This document shows, piece by piece, positions 53,253-62,870 of a stretch of DNA of 64,000 bases (its first letter is position 1; each line of letters starts with the position of its first letter). The DNA is from CAINVV01 sp964506325. GTDB taxonomy: Bacteria > Bacteroidota > Bacteroidia > Bacteroidales > Prolixibacteraceae. The stretch spans positions 62,001-126,000 of the forward strand of contig CAZDLO010000001.1 in the NCBI GenBank assembly GCA_964506325.1. Direction: 5' to 3'. The notes below the pieces were generated by a model. It searched no databases, was not told the origin of the DNA, and saw only the letters and a list, made by a program, of their open reading frames with translations. The translations under genes were made by a program, and so were the position numbers.

Positions 53253-53671
53253 TGGCAATCCTTGAAAACCGGCAATACAACAATGATCCGCAATTGAACC
53301 AATTTTCCTTCTTTTAATATTCTTTGCCTTTTCCTTTTAGTAAATATATTTATGTTTAATAGTATATTTTTAGAACTGGTATGTAATGAATTTAAAGGGT
53401 TTTATACTAATGATTGTAAGTATTTTAGATAAGATTAATTTTAATAGAAAACTTATTAGTGGGTTTATTAAAAATGAAAGATGTTAAATAAAACTCATTT
53501 TTATTTATACAAATTCCACTTTTTATCGTATAAGAGGTTACTCTTACAAATAGTAAACTGCAATCGGGCAACTGATTGCAAGAAAATGGAAATGCATCCA
53601 AAATATTGTTTGAAGCAGAGACTTTGATTGTGACCTGTTTATTTTCCGAATTTTAACCAAATTAATTTCAA
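53253..53671. other. AT-rich gene-free stretch upstream of the first S9 peptidase
   Basis: About 420 bases with no supported gene. A weak hairpin of AAATAAAA (53486-53493) with TTTTATTT (53499-53506) is present but contains no GC pairs. I find no exact TAnnTTTG element close to the next start codon. Confidence 0.5.
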
Positions 53672-55714
53672 ATGAAAGTTTTAAAGTTGATTTACATTTT
53701 ATTGCTTGCGACATTTGCAGCATGCCAGGCTCCTGCGCCCAAATTGCAGCAGCCTCCGGTTATTGATCGTGAACTCTTGTTTGACAACCCTGAAATTGCT
53801 GGAGGACAGCTATCTCCAGACGGGAAATTTATCTCGTTTGTTAAGCCTTACAAAGGAACACTCAATATCTGGGTGAAGAAACTCAATGAAGATTTTACAG
53901 CCGCTAAGCCAATTACTGCTGACACTCTTCGCCCTGTAAGAAATTATTTCTGGTCGCGCGACGGCAAGTACATCCTTTATATCCAGGACAAGGGTGGCGA
54001 CGAAAATTTCAATATCTACGCCGTTGATCCTCAGGAGGTACCTCAACCCGGGAAAGATATCCCGGCAAACAGGGACCTTACCAACTTAAAAGGAGTAAGG
54101 GTCTTCATTTATGCAGTACCTTTTAAGGATGCAGATGCCATTTACATCGGTTTGAATGACCGGGATAAGGCATGGCACGACCTGTATAAAATGAAACTTT
54201 CGACCGGTGAAAGGACCCTGGTACGCCAGAATTCACCTGAGGACAGAATAACCGGATGGGTGTTTGACTGGGAGGACCAGCTTAGGCTTGCAAGCCGCTC
54301 CAATGCAGATGGAAGTACTGATCTTCTACGGGTTGATGACAAAGAGTTGGTTAAAATTTATTCCACAACTGTGTTTGAGGAGGCTATTCCATTTTCATTT
54401 GATAAGGAGAACAAAGGTGTTTACATGAGCACCAACAAGGGAGATTCAGTGGATCTCTCGCGTCTGGTTCGCTTTGATCCTTCGACTTTAATTGAAGAAA
54501 TTATAGAAAGTGATCCAGTGAAAAGGGTGGATTTTGGAAACCTGGGGATCTCAGAGAAAAACAAGTCAATTATCTATACATCCTATGAGGATGAAAGAAA
54601 CAGGGTCTATTGGAAGGACAAAACTTATGAAGAAGATTATAATTTGATTAAGAAGGAATTGCCAAATTCTGATATCTATTTTTACTCCTCCACAACGGAT
54701 GAAAATTATTGGTTGGTCAATGCATCCGCTGATGTGGACCCGGGTTCGGTCTATTTATGGGACCGTTCCACCAGAAAGCTTTCGTTCCAGTACAGGCCGC
54801 GGCCCAACATCCCAGTCCAGGCCCTTTCGGAAATGAAGGCTATAACTTATAAATCTTCCGACGGACTTGAAATACCTGCCTATTTAACATTGCCCAAAGG
54901 ACTGGAAGCTAAAAATCTGCCTCTGATAGTCTTTCCTCATGGCGGGCCATGGGCGCGCGACACCTGGGGCTACAATTCATTTGCCCAGTTCCTCGCCAAC
55001 CGGGGATATGCTGTTCTGTCCCCCAATTTCCGCTCTTCCACGGGTTATGGCAAGAAATTCCTGAATGCAGGCAACAATCAGTGGGGAGAAAAGATGCAGG
55101 ATGATCTGACCTGGGGAGTAAAATACCTGACCGGAGAAGGGATCGCCGATCCCAAAAGGGTTGGAATTATGGGTGGTTCCTACGGTGGTTATGCTACCCT
55201 TGCAGGGGTGGCTTTTACACCAGATATTTACACTTGCGGGGTTTCTATTGTTGGCCCGTCGAACTTAATAACACTTCTGAATTCTATTCCTCCTTACTGG
55301 GAGGCGGTAAGGAAGACTTTTCATGTTCGAATGGGGGATCCGACGAATCCCGAAGGCAAGGCCCAATTGGAACGTCAGTCACCGCTTAATTCAGCAGGAA
55401 AGATAAAAGCGGCATTAATGGTTGTCCAGGGGGCGAATGATCCAAGGGTCAACAAGGCAGAATCCGACCAGATTGTCATCGCACTGCGTGACAGAGGCTT
55501 CCCGGTGGAATACATCGTGGCACCTGATGAAGGCCATGGATTTGCACGTCCGGTCAATAATATGTCCATGATGGCATCGGCAGAGAAATTCCTGGCCAAA
55601 CATCTTGGCGGGCGTTACCAGGAGTCTATGAAGCCTGAAGTAGCCAAAAGGCTGACTGAGATCACAGTTGACGTAAAGGCAGTAACACTTGCTGCTCCTG
55701 AAGTTAAGAAGTAA
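53672..55714 (+). CDS. S9-family prolyl-oligopeptidase-like lipoprotein
   Basis: A 680-residue peptidase. The lipobox TFAAC puts the lipidated Cys at 18, so it is probably anchored to an envelope membrane. A beta-propeller (about 35-375) with WDP-type 'LSPDGKFISFV' repeats gates the alpha/beta hydrolase domain (about 395-655). The triad can be read as Ser503 in GGSYGGYA, Asp590 in GANDPRV and His622 in DEGHGF. The oxyanion loop PHGGPWARD is intact. It cleaves short peptides, often after proline or alanine; specificity is not decided. A terminator lies 66 bases after it, separating it from the propeller/toroid gene. Confidence 0.93.
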   Translation: MKVLKLIYILLLATFAACQAPAPKLQQPPVIDRELLFDNPEIAGGQLSPDGKFISFVKPYKGTLNIWVKKLNEDFTAAKPITADTLRPVRNYFWSRDGKYILYIQDKGGDENFNIYAVDPQEVPQPGKDIPANRDLTNLKGVRVFIYAVPFKDADAIYIGLNDRDKAWHDLYKMKLSTGERTLVRQNSPEDRITGWVFDWEDQLRLASRSNADGSTDLLRVDDKELVKIYSTTVFEEAIPFSFDKENKGVYMSTNKGDSVDLSRLVRFDPSTLIEEIIESDPVKRVDFGNLGISEKNKSIIYTSYEDERNRVYWKDKTYEEDYNLIKKELPNSDIYFYSSTTDENYWLVNASADVDPGSVYLWDRSTRKLSFQYRPRPNIPVQALSEMKAITYKSSDGLEIPAYLTLPKGLEAKNLPLIVFPHGGPWARDTWGYNSFAQFLANRGYAVLSPNFRSSTGYGKKFLNAGNNQWGEKMQDDLTWGVKYLTGEGIADPKRVGIMGGSYGGYATLAGVAFTPDIYTCGVSIVGPSNLITLLNSIPPYWEAVRKTFHVRMGDPTNPEGKAQLERQSPLNSAGKIKAALMVVQGANDPRVNKAESDQIVIALRDRGFPVEYIVAPDEGHGFARPVNNMSMMASAEKFLAKHLGGRYQESMKPEVAKRLTEITVDVKAVTLAAPEVKK

Positions 55715-55780
55715 GTGTAACGCCGGATTATGCCGGTAAAATAGTCAGTCATTTTGTACTTTGTAAATATTGGCAGTTGA

Positions 55781-55818
55781 AAAGCCTCAGCCCTCTCAGG
55801 AGGACTGAGGCTTTTTTT
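55781..55818 (+). terminator. Intrinsic terminator after the S9 lipoprotein gene
   Basis: AAAGCCTCAG (55781-55790) pairs with CTGAGGCTTT (55805-55814), with further CCTC/GAGG-type pairing inside the loop, followed by a seven-T run. Confidence 0.92.
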
Positions 55819-56030
55819 GGTTTTCTTCAGTTTTTCGTTTCCCTTCCCTGGTTGCCAAATTGTTTTACCTTCTTGATCCTGATTCTGAACCCTCTTTCTT
55901 CACGAGGATGAAATGAATGATGCAGATTGGAATAAAAGCCGGACCAGGGCTGCTTCAGATTATTTCTCCGGAATATTTCAAAAAGAGTCCAGCCAATCAA
56001 ATTGTTTTCAGAATTCAAAATAAATAAATC

Positions 56031-56038
56031 TAAATTTG
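56031..56038 (+). promoter_or_regulatory. Candidate -7 promoter element for the propeller/toroid gene
   Basis: TAAATTTG matches TAnnTTTG, 53 bases before the ATG at 56092. A TTG occurs at 56002 but the spacing of 26 bases is longer than usual. The 210 bases between the terminator and this element hold nothing else I can support. Confidence 0.5.
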
Positions 56039-56091
56039 TGCTAACTCGTGGCTGATTTAATTCAGCCTGATTATCTAATACCAATCATCCG

Positions 56092-58224
56092 ATGAGACTA
56101 CTATTTTTTTTGTTACTGCTTTCTCCCCTGATAAACACTGGTCAGCCTGTTCCTGAAAACTATTTCAGGCAGGATGTGGCCGTACGATTTGCTCCGAAAC
56201 AGGGTATGCCTGATGATAGAGTGAAAACTATGGCATTTGAAGACGGATCACCTGTTGCCATACTTGAAAATTCGCAACTTAAATGGGATGGGCATTCCTG
56301 GCGACCTTCAAAATCCTATGTGGTTCCTGCTCCGCTGAAATTGCCTGAACTTCCCGTCAACGCCGGTACCCTCCTCTCTTCCGTGGAATACGGCAAGGGT
56401 TATGCAATCGGGACGACTAACGGGCTGTTTTTATACTCTCCTGGGCAAAAAAAATGGACAGAACAGTTTCCCTTCGATCAGAACTACAAGTGGGCACCTG
56501 TGAAGGTATCAGCCCTTGCGGTTGATTCAAAAGGACTGCTTTGGTTTGGCGCAGAACAGGGAGCCGGATGCTTTAACGGAGAAAAATGGAAGTTGTTCTC
56601 CGGGAAGGAAGGGTTGCCTTACAATCATTTTACCTGTGCCGAAGCAGGTCCGGATGGCATTGTGTGGTTTGGCACTGAGAAGGGAGCCATCCGTGCAGAA
56701 AATGGTCGTTTCCATTACAGGTTCAGCCTAAGGTGGCTGCCCGACGATTGTGTGAATGATATTGCTGTCCAGAGTGATGGTACTGCCTGGTTTGCAACGA
56801 ACAGGGGAGTAGGACAGATTATTTCCAAACGGATGACAATGGATGAAAAGGCGGCTTTTTTCACCCTTCAGACGGAGTCCAGGCATCAGCGATTGGGCTT
56901 TATTGCTCCCAATGAACTGAAAATCCCTTATGACGTAAGTACTTCTATTCCAGGGATATCAGACAATGATGGCATGTATACATCGATGTACGGAGCTGCA
57001 CAGGCATTCCGATATGCCGTAACCGGTGATGCAGAGGCAAAAATATTGGCCGTAAGGAGTTTCAATGCTTGCAAATGGTTGGTGGACATCACTCATGAAC
57101 CCGGATTTCCAGCCAGGGTAATAGTTCCGGTCGACTGGCCAGAGCCATTGAAGGATCCGGATTTCAGCCACAAAATGAACCTTGCGGTTCAAAAGAGTGA
57201 TCCATTCTGGAAAGATATCAATCCACGCTTCGTCAAAAGTAAAGACGGCAAATACCTTTGGAAATGTGATACCAGCTCCGATGAACTGGCCGGGCATTAT
57301 TTTTTCTATGGGATCTATTATGACCTCGTGGCCAAAACGGAAGAAGAAAAGAAGCCAGTGCGGGAAGTTGTTGCCGCAATTACCGATCATTTGATTCGGC
57401 ATGGCTTTTTTCTGTCTGATTTTGACGGAAAACCAACCAGATGGGGTGATTTTTCACCGCAGTACGTCAACTCAATCTGGGGTTGGGAGCAGCGCGGGTT
57501 GAATTCGATGATGATGCTCTCCTTTCTGAATGTGGCATCTCACGTAACAGGGGACCAGAAATATGAAAAAGTTGCTGCCACACTCCGTGAGAAGAACAAT
57601 TATCACATCAATGCCATGCATGGCAAGGAATTCTTTCCACCGTCCAATGTGGTTCCGTGGGACAACAATCTCTGTCTGATGAGTATGTACGGATTGATCA
57701 ATTATGAGAAGGATCCTGAACTGTTATTAATGTACAGGATGTCACTCGAGAATTCCTGGCTGCACATAAGCAAGCAACAAAATGCTTTTTGGGATGCAGT
57801 TTATGCCTCCTTGGCCAACAGATTCTTTCAAATGGATGAAAAGGGATTTTTCAATTCAAAAAGTATCTTCCCTGAAGCCGGAGGTTTTACCCAACTGAAG
57901 ATCAAGGAGCTCAAAAATGTGCCATCTTTGGGGAAAGGGATAGCTGAAACTTTAAAAGGCATCCCTCTTGACCTGGTTGGCTATAAGATGGATAATACAA
58001 ACCGGCTGGATATTGTTTTTGATCCGACTCCCGGTCAGAATCGAACGATTGGATGGGGAATCAACGGTTATGCTCTCCCTGTGGAGGAGCGTGGCCACGT
58101 AAGGCAGGACAGGGACGGTTTTGCGTTGGCAACAGAGGAAGTAGGTGGCGGCCGGTCAGAACAGGAAGGTACGTTTTTCCTTTTACCATACTACATGGCA
58201 AGGTATCACAATCTTATCAAATAA
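56092..58224 (+). CDS. Exported fusion of two-component-regulator-type beta-propeller and helical toroid
   Basis: A 710-residue exported protein (signal peptide about 1-18). Residues about 40-245 contain propeller blades of the kind found in hybrid two-component sensors: LLWFGAEQGAGCFNGEKWKLF, IVWFGTEKGAI and AWFATNRGVGQI. From about 270 to the end it becomes a helical protein with aromatic active-site-like motifs (DNDGMYTSMYGAAQAFRYAV, TRWGDFSPQYVNSIWGWEQRGLNSMMML, FFPPSNVVPWDNNLCLMSMYG), like (alpha/alpha)n-toroid glycosidases or lyases. No kinase or DNA-binding domain is attached. The role is unknown; a carbohydrate-processing enzyme with a partial propeller is a reasonable guess. It is followed by an S9 peptidase 49 bases later. 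Confidence 0.78.
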   Translation: MRLLFFLLLLSPLINTGQPVPENYFRQDVAVRFAPKQGMPDDRVKTMAFEDGSPVAILENSQLKWDGHSWRPSKSYVVPAPLKLPELPVNAGTLLSSVEYGKGYAIGTTNGLFLYSPGQKKWTEQFPFDQNYKWAPVKVSALAVDSKGLLWFGAEQGAGCFNGEKWKLFSGKEGLPYNHFTCAEAGPDGIVWFGTEKGAIRAENGRFHYRFSLRWLPDDCVNDIAVQSDGTAWFATNRGVGQIISKRMTMDEKAAFFTLQTESRHQRLGFIAPNELKIPYDVSTSIPGISDNDGMYTSMYGAAQAFRYAVTGDAEAKILAVRSFNACKWLVDITHEPGFPARVIVPVDWPEPLKDPDFSHKMNLAVQKSDPFWKDINPRFVKSKDGKYLWKCDTSSDELAGHYFFYGIYYDLVAKTEEEKKPVREVVAAITDHLIRHGFFLSDFDGKPTRWGDFSPQYVNSIWGWEQRGLNSMMMLSFLNVASHVTGDQKYEKVAATLREKNNYHINAMHGKEFFPPSNVVPWDNNLCLMSMYGLINYEKDPELLLMYRMSLENSWLHISKQQNAFWDAVYASLANRFFQMDEKGFFNSKSIFPEAGGFTQLKIKELKNVPSLGKGIAETLKGIPLDLVGYKMDNTNRLDIVFDPTPGQNRTIGWGINGYALPVEERGHVRQDRDGFALATEEVGGGRSEQEGTFFLLPYYMARYHNLIK

Positions 58225-58273
58225 GATGCTGGTGAGAATTGAAAATACTAATAACTAATCAATTAATCTGGTG

Positions 58274-60844
58274 ATGGAAAAAAAATTGTTCATGCTTGTT
58301 GTCCTGATAATCGCCTTTTCAGGTCCGATACTGTTTGCACAGAACAACCCGGTGGAGAATGCCGATTACCGCCTTGCGGAAAGGTTCTCCCCAACAAAAA
58401 TTAAAAAGATGGTTTTTAGTACTTCGGTTAATCCGCGATGGCTAAAAACCGGAGATCAGTTCTGGTTTGCCGACACAACATCGGACGGTACTTTCTTTTA
58501 CCATGTCGACATGGAGAAACGTACAAAGTCATTTTTGTTTGATAACCATAAAATGGCCGCAACGCTGACAAAAATTACAGGAGATCCTTATGATTGGCAG
58601 CATCTTCCGGCAATTAAACCCAAATTCAGGAAGGATGATACTGTTTTCCAGTTCGATGTAACCAGTTCACGTGACGAAGAAAAAAAGAGTGAAGCCGTGA
58701 AGGATTCAACGGCCGCCTTGAAAGAGACCAACAAAGCAAAGAAGGGTCCTATTTCCGGAAGCGAAAAGGACAAGGATAAAATTAAGAAGAAGGTTTTTCA
58801 TTTTGAATATAACCTGAAAACAGGGGAGCTTTATGAAAATAAAGAATGGAAGGAAGAGAAGGAGAACCCTGACTGGGCCAATATTTCACCTGATGGTGAA
58901 CATATTCTCTTTTCCCGAAATTACAATCTTTTCTGGATGGACAAGGAGAATTACAAGAAAGCGAAAAATGACGATAAGGACAGTACAATTGTTGAGCATC
59001 AGCTGACTACCGACGGAGTGAAAGACTATTCATTCGGGGACGGCTATATTGCCACAGTCAATGACGACGAAAAGAAAATAAAGGAAGAAAGTAAGAAGAG
59101 AAGAGGTGCCTGGATCAGTTGGTCGCGGGATTCGAAGAAGTTTGCCATGGTCAGGAGCGACAACAGGCTGGTTAAAGATTTGTGGGTCATAAATGTTTTG
59201 AAAGAACCCCGGCCCGAGCTGGAGACCTATAAGTACCAGATGCCAGGAGAGAAGGAAGCGCCAATTGATGAATTATGGATCTTTGATATGAACTCAAAGG
59301 CAGGTAAAAAAGTTGCCGTTGACAAATTTAAAGATCAGAGTGTTGAAATACACAGGGCGAATCTTTCCAATAAGCAAAGACTTGAAGATTATGTGCCGGC
59401 TATGTGGCTTTCAGAAACATCTGACAAGCTTTTTATCACGCGCAAAAGCCGTGATTTATACCGGGTTGATATTTGTGCCGTGAACACACAAACAGGAGAT
59501 GTAAAGGTTGTGGTAGAGGAACGTATGAATACCTATATTGAAACAAAAAGGTTATTCACTCTTGCCAATGGGAGGGAGCTAATTCACTGGTCGGAGCGCG
59601 ATGGCTGGGCACATTTTTATTTGTACGATGAAAATGGAAACATGAAGAACCAGATAACAGCAGGTCCGTGGCATTGCGGAGAGATTGTAAAGGTGGATGA
59701 AAAAAGCAGAACCATGTATTTTATTGGCAACGGTCGTGAAATCAATGAAAATCCATATTATGAACACCTGTACAGGGTAAACCTGGATGGCTCCGGGTTG
59801 CAGCTTCTGAATCCGGGAGATTATACCAATAACATGGATATGAGTGATTCATACAAATATTTTGTTAATACCGGCTCAAGGGTCAACTCTGTTCCAAAAT
59901 ATGAGATCAGGGACAATACCGGGAAGCCGGTCATGGAATTGGGTAAGTCCGATCTGACGAACCTTTTCCGGGCTGGATATAGGTTTCCGGAACCATTCAA
60001 CGCAAAAGCATCGGATGGGGTCACCGATATTTACGGAGTGATGTACAAACCTTTCAATTTTGATTCAACCAAACTGTATCCGCTCATCGAATATGTTTAT
60101 CCCGGACCTCAGACCGAAGCTGTCAATGCGGCATTCAACAGCAAAATGGACAGAACAGACCGTGTCGCACAACTAGGGTTTATTGTCATTACCCTGGGAA
60201 ACAGGGGAGGTAATCCCAACCGTTCAAAGTGGTACCACAATTACGGATATGGTGACCTCAGGGATTATGGACTGGCTGACAAAAAATATGTGGCTGAGCA
60301 ACTTGCTGACAGGTATAAGTTTATTGACATTACGAGAGTTGGAATAACCGGACATTCAGGCGGCGGGTTTATGTCAACTGCAGCACTGTGTCAATATCCC
60401 GATTTTTATAAGGTTGCTGTCTCTTCTTCCGGAAATCACGAAAACAATGTTTACAACAGGTGGTGGAGTGAAACGCATCACGGTGTTAAGGAAAAGGTGA
60501 ATGATGAAGGCGAAACACAGTTTCTCTACGATATTGAAAAGAACTCTCAGCTGGCCAAAAACCTCAAGGGAAAGCTGATGCTGATAACCGGAGATATTGA
60601 TAACAACGTTCACGCAGCCAATACCTTCCGGATGGCCAACGCCCTCATCAGGGCAAACAAGCGATTTGATATATTTATTATGCCCGGGCAGAGACATGCT
60701 TACGGTGATTTTACAGAATACGCTTTCTGGCTGAAGGCTGATTACTTTTGTAAGCACCTGATTGGCGATTATTCTATAAGTACCGATATTTTTGAGATGA
60801 ACAGGGAGACCAGGATGACGCCAGGAAAGAAGAACCAGAATTAG
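58274..60844 (+). CDS. S9-family dipeptidyl-peptidase-IV-like peptidase
   Basis: An 856-residue exported enzyme (signal peptide about 1-22). ATG 58274 is used; a GTG one codon earlier is the alternative. A long N-terminal propeller domain (about 30-610) is interrupted near 135-180 by a Lys/Glu-rich low-complexity insert (residues such as KKSEAVKDST and SEKDKDKIKK). The C-terminal hydrolase has Ser695 in GHSGGG, a candidate Asp776 in GDIDNNVH and His808 in GQRHAY. Compared with the lipoprotein at 53672 it is a different S9 subgroup, closer to DPP IV. It probably trims extracellular peptides for uptake. The propeller/toroid gene lies 49 bases upstream and the FGE-type gene 69 bases downstream. 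Confidence 0.92.
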   Translation: MEKKLFMLVVLIIAFSGPILFAQNNPVENADYRLAERFSPTKIKKMVFSTSVNPRWLKTGDQFWFADTTSDGTFFYHVDMEKRTKSFLFDNHKMAATLTKITGDPYDWQHLPAIKPKFRKDDTVFQFDVTSSRDEEKKSEAVKDSTAALKETNKAKKGPISGSEKDKDKIKKKVFHFEYNLKTGELYENKEWKEEKENPDWANISPDGEHILFSRNYNLFWMDKENYKKAKNDDKDSTIVEHQLTTDGVKDYSFGDGYIATVNDDEKKIKEESKKRRGAWISWSRDSKKFAMVRSDNRLVKDLWVINVLKEPRPELETYKYQMPGEKEAPIDELWIFDMNSKAGKKVAVDKFKDQSVEIHRANLSNKQRLEDYVPAMWLSETSDKLFITRKSRDLYRVDICAVNTQTGDVKVVVEERMNTYIETKRLFTLANGRELIHWSERDGWAHFYLYDENGNMKNQITAGPWHCGEIVKVDEKSRTMYFIGNGREINENPYYEHLYRVNLDGSGLQLLNPGDYTNNMDMSDSYKYFVNTGSRVNSVPKYEIRDNTGKPVMELGKSDLTNLFRAGYRFPEPFNAKASDGVTDIYGVMYKPFNFDSTKLYPLIEYVYPGPQTEAVNAAFNSKMDRTDRVAQLGFIVITLGNRGGNPNRSKWYHNYGYGDLRDYGLADKKYVAEQLADRYKFIDITRVGITGHSGGGFMSTAALCQYPDFYKVAVSSSGNHENNVYNRWWSETHHGVKEKVNDEGETQFLYDIEKNSQLAKNLKGKLMLITGDIDNNVHAANTFRMANALIRANKRFDIFIMPGQRHAYGDFTEYAFWLKADYFCKHLIGDYSISTDIFEMNRETRMTPGKKNQN

Positions 60845-60913
60845 CAATGATGCTTCTTTCCCGTGATTTTAAGGTGTGGTCTTGTCAGGTCCAATCCCGC
60901 TATATTTCCAGTT

Positions 60914-62101
60914 ATGAATAAGAAATCGAAGGTTACAGCCCCAATTGTTGAGAAACCGGTGCATTGGCAATGGTTTATTGTAGGAGGAATTGTTCTGGTT
61001 GCTGCACTTGTTGCAGGAATTATGTTCTTTGTTTCTCCGGCAAATGTGAAAACCGTGAAAAGTGCCAGGCATGAGGATGTAATAATAAACGCTGCCGTTT
61101 CACCTTTTGCTCCAACAAATGAGAACACAAAACAGCCCGGAGAGCCCGCTCCTGATGGAATGGTATGGATTCCCGGCGGAGAATTCTCGATGGGCAGTAC
61201 AATCCCGGATGAGGGTGTATGCACCGCGGTAACCTTGAACGCTGTTGAGGATGCCAAACCTGTTCACCGTGTTTATGTGGATGGCTTCTGGATGGATAAA
61301 ACAGTTGTCACGAATGACCAGTTTGAGAAATTTGTAAAGGCAACAGGTTACAGGACCATTGCTGAAATTGCACCAACACAAGAGGAATTTCCTACGGTGC
61401 CACCTGAAAACCTGGTGCCCGGTTCTGCAGTATTCACTCCAACTCCGGAGCCCGTAAAGTTGGATAACATGCTGCAATGGTGGCGTTATGAACAGGGAGC
61501 CTCCTGGAGGCATCCTACCGGCATGATGAGCGACATCAAGGGGAAAGGGAATTTTCCGGTAGTGCAGATTGCTTATGCCGACGCTGTGGCCTATTCGGGA
61601 TGGGCAGGCAAGCGGCTGCCTACAGAGGCAGAATGGGAATTTGCTGCCAGGGGCGGATTGTCAGGAAAGACCTATGCCTGGGGCAACGAATTCAAGCCGG
61701 GTGGCAAGCCGATGGCAAATACTTACCAGGGGATTTTCCCTGTTGAGGATACCGCAGAAGATGGATTTGCGGGAATTGCTCCCGTAGGACAATTTCCACC
61801 GAACAAATATGGTTTGTTCGACATGGCCGGAAATGTATGGCAATGGTGCAATGATTGGTACCATCCTGATGCTTATGCGCAGCACAGGCATCAGGGAGAT
61901 GTAGCAGTCAATCCGAAAGGCCCTGATTCCTCTTTCGATCCTGCCGCGCCCGAAGAGAAAAAGCGTGTGCACAGGGGTGGTTCATTCCTTTGCACCGACC
62001 AGTATTGTACAAGGTATATGGTAGGCACCAGGGGCAAAGGTGAAGTGTCTTCAGCTAGCAACCATATCGGCTTCCGCTGTGTTCGGGACCCCGGTAAATA
62101 A
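60914..62101 (+). CDS. Membrane-anchored formylglycine-generating-enzyme-type protein
   Basis: A 395-residue SUMF1/FGE-sulfatase-fold protein. The ATG at 60914 gives a short basic cytoplasmic tail and one membrane helix (WFIVGGIVLVAALVAGIMFF, about 20-40) that places the catalytic domain outside. The domain opens with GMVWIPGGEFSMGS and contains VVQIAYADAVAYSGWAGKRLPTEAEWEFAARGG and GNVWQWCNDWY. The C-terminal motif GGSFLCTDQYCTRY has Cys360 and Cys365, spaced as in the copper-binding active-site pair of human FGE, and ends with SASNHIGFRCV. It therefore looks competent to convert a sulfatase Cys/Ser to formylglycine, although no sulfatase is in the window. A GTG at 60863 is the alternative start. 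Confidence 0.9.
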   Translation: MNKKSKVTAPIVEKPVHWQWFIVGGIVLVAALVAGIMFFVSPANVKTVKSARHEDVIINAAVSPFAPTNENTKQPGEPAPDGMVWIPGGEFSMGSTIPDEGVCTAVTLNAVEDAKPVHRVYVDGFWMDKTVVTNDQFEKFVKATGYRTIAEIAPTQEEFPTVPPENLVPGSAVFTPTPEPVKLDNMLQWWRYEQGASWRHPTGMMSDIKGKGNFPVVQIAYADAVAYSGWAGKRLPTEAEWEFAARGGLSGKTYAWGNEFKPGGKPMANTYQGIFPVEDTAEDGFAGIAPVGQFPPNKYGLFDMAGNVWQWCNDWYHPDAYAQHRHQGDVAVNPKGPDSSFDPAAPEEKKRVHRGGSFLCTDQYCTRYMVGTRGKGEVSSASNHIGFRCVRDPGK

Positions 62102-62111
62102 TTCCTGCCAC

Positions 62112-62870
62112 TTATAACAAGCGCAGAAGGATATTTCTGTAATCCATTCGTCCACGGTCTGCCTCCAGTCCGATTGAACCTTTGGGAGGAATCTGAAGCG
62201 CCTCCTCGAGTACCTCCCCGTTGCAGGTGCAATGAGCAACATTGTTCTTTACAACAACTTCTATCTTGTTCCAGTCCTGGGGCCTGTATTTTTTCAATTC
62301 CCGGTAAGGGCCTGCCAACAGGTAATCACGGCACTGCAATTGTTTACCCCTGAGGAAAATGCCGCTGTCTGCATTTGGGGAGGCCCGGAATTCGATAGTG
62401 AGCATAAAGTCGGATGAAAATTCCAGGGATGACCAGAGGTTTACCCAGTGCGGGCCTTTTGCCTCGTCCCATGGATTGATTGTAAGCATGCTGTCTTTCG
62501 CCATGAAACGGCCGTCTGATGATTCAGTCTTGCCTTTAAATGGCTCCAGAATTATGTTTTCTGATATTTTGTTGTGATAACACCATCCGCTAAGGTCCTT
62601 GCCATTGAAAAGTTCAGTAAAAGGACTATCCTTATTATTTTCCTGATCGATAGGTCCAATGGGATCGTTCAGTTGTTTAATCTCCATCTTCCTCTCCGGA
62701 ATCAGGGTGTTTTTCATAAAAGGATCTAATGCTATTGCGGAAAGCGATCCTGCAACCAGCAGAAAAATCACCATAGTGAGCCTTGGAGGATAGTTGATTA
62801 TTCCGGTCCTCGACCAATTTTGCAGGACCCTCAGAATATTCTTTGACGGCAGTTGTTTATTTTTCATCAT
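62112..62870 (-). CDS. DUF1080 (3-keto-disaccharide hydrolase-type) exported protein
   Basis: A 252-residue protein. The ATG at 62870 is the first in-frame ATG; a TTG at 62906 would add 12 residues. A hydrophobic segment (about 32-50, LTMVIFLLVAGSLSAIAL) anchors or exports it. The DUF1080 lectin-like jelly roll spans about 80-252: FTELFNGKDLSGWCYH at its start, DFMLTIEFRASPNADSGIFLRG in the middle and GSIGLEADRGRMDYRNILLRLL at its end, all family landmarks. Members have been linked to hydrolysis of 3-keto-glycosides. It is convergent with the FGE gene (10 bases apart) and divergent from the sugar-isomerase gene. Confidence 0.88.
   Translation of the reverse strand: MMKNKQLPSKNILRVLQNWSRTGIINYPPRLTMVIFLLVAGSLSAIALDPFMKNTLIPERKMEIKQLNDPIGPIDQENNKDSPFTELFNGKDLSGWCYHNKISENIILEPFKGKTESSDGRFMAKDSMLTINPWDEAKGPHWVNLWSSLEFSSDFMLTIEFRASPNADSGIFLRGKQLQCRDYLLAGPYRELKKYRPQDWNKIEVVVKNNVAHCTCNGEVLEEALQIPPKGSIGLEADRGRMDYRNILLRLL

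Noticed and set aside
55827..56084. 85-codon frame on the minus strand between the S9 lipoprotein and propeller/toroid genes
   Set aside because: No signal peptide, domain or promoter; it overlaps the TAnnTTTG element of the downstream gene.
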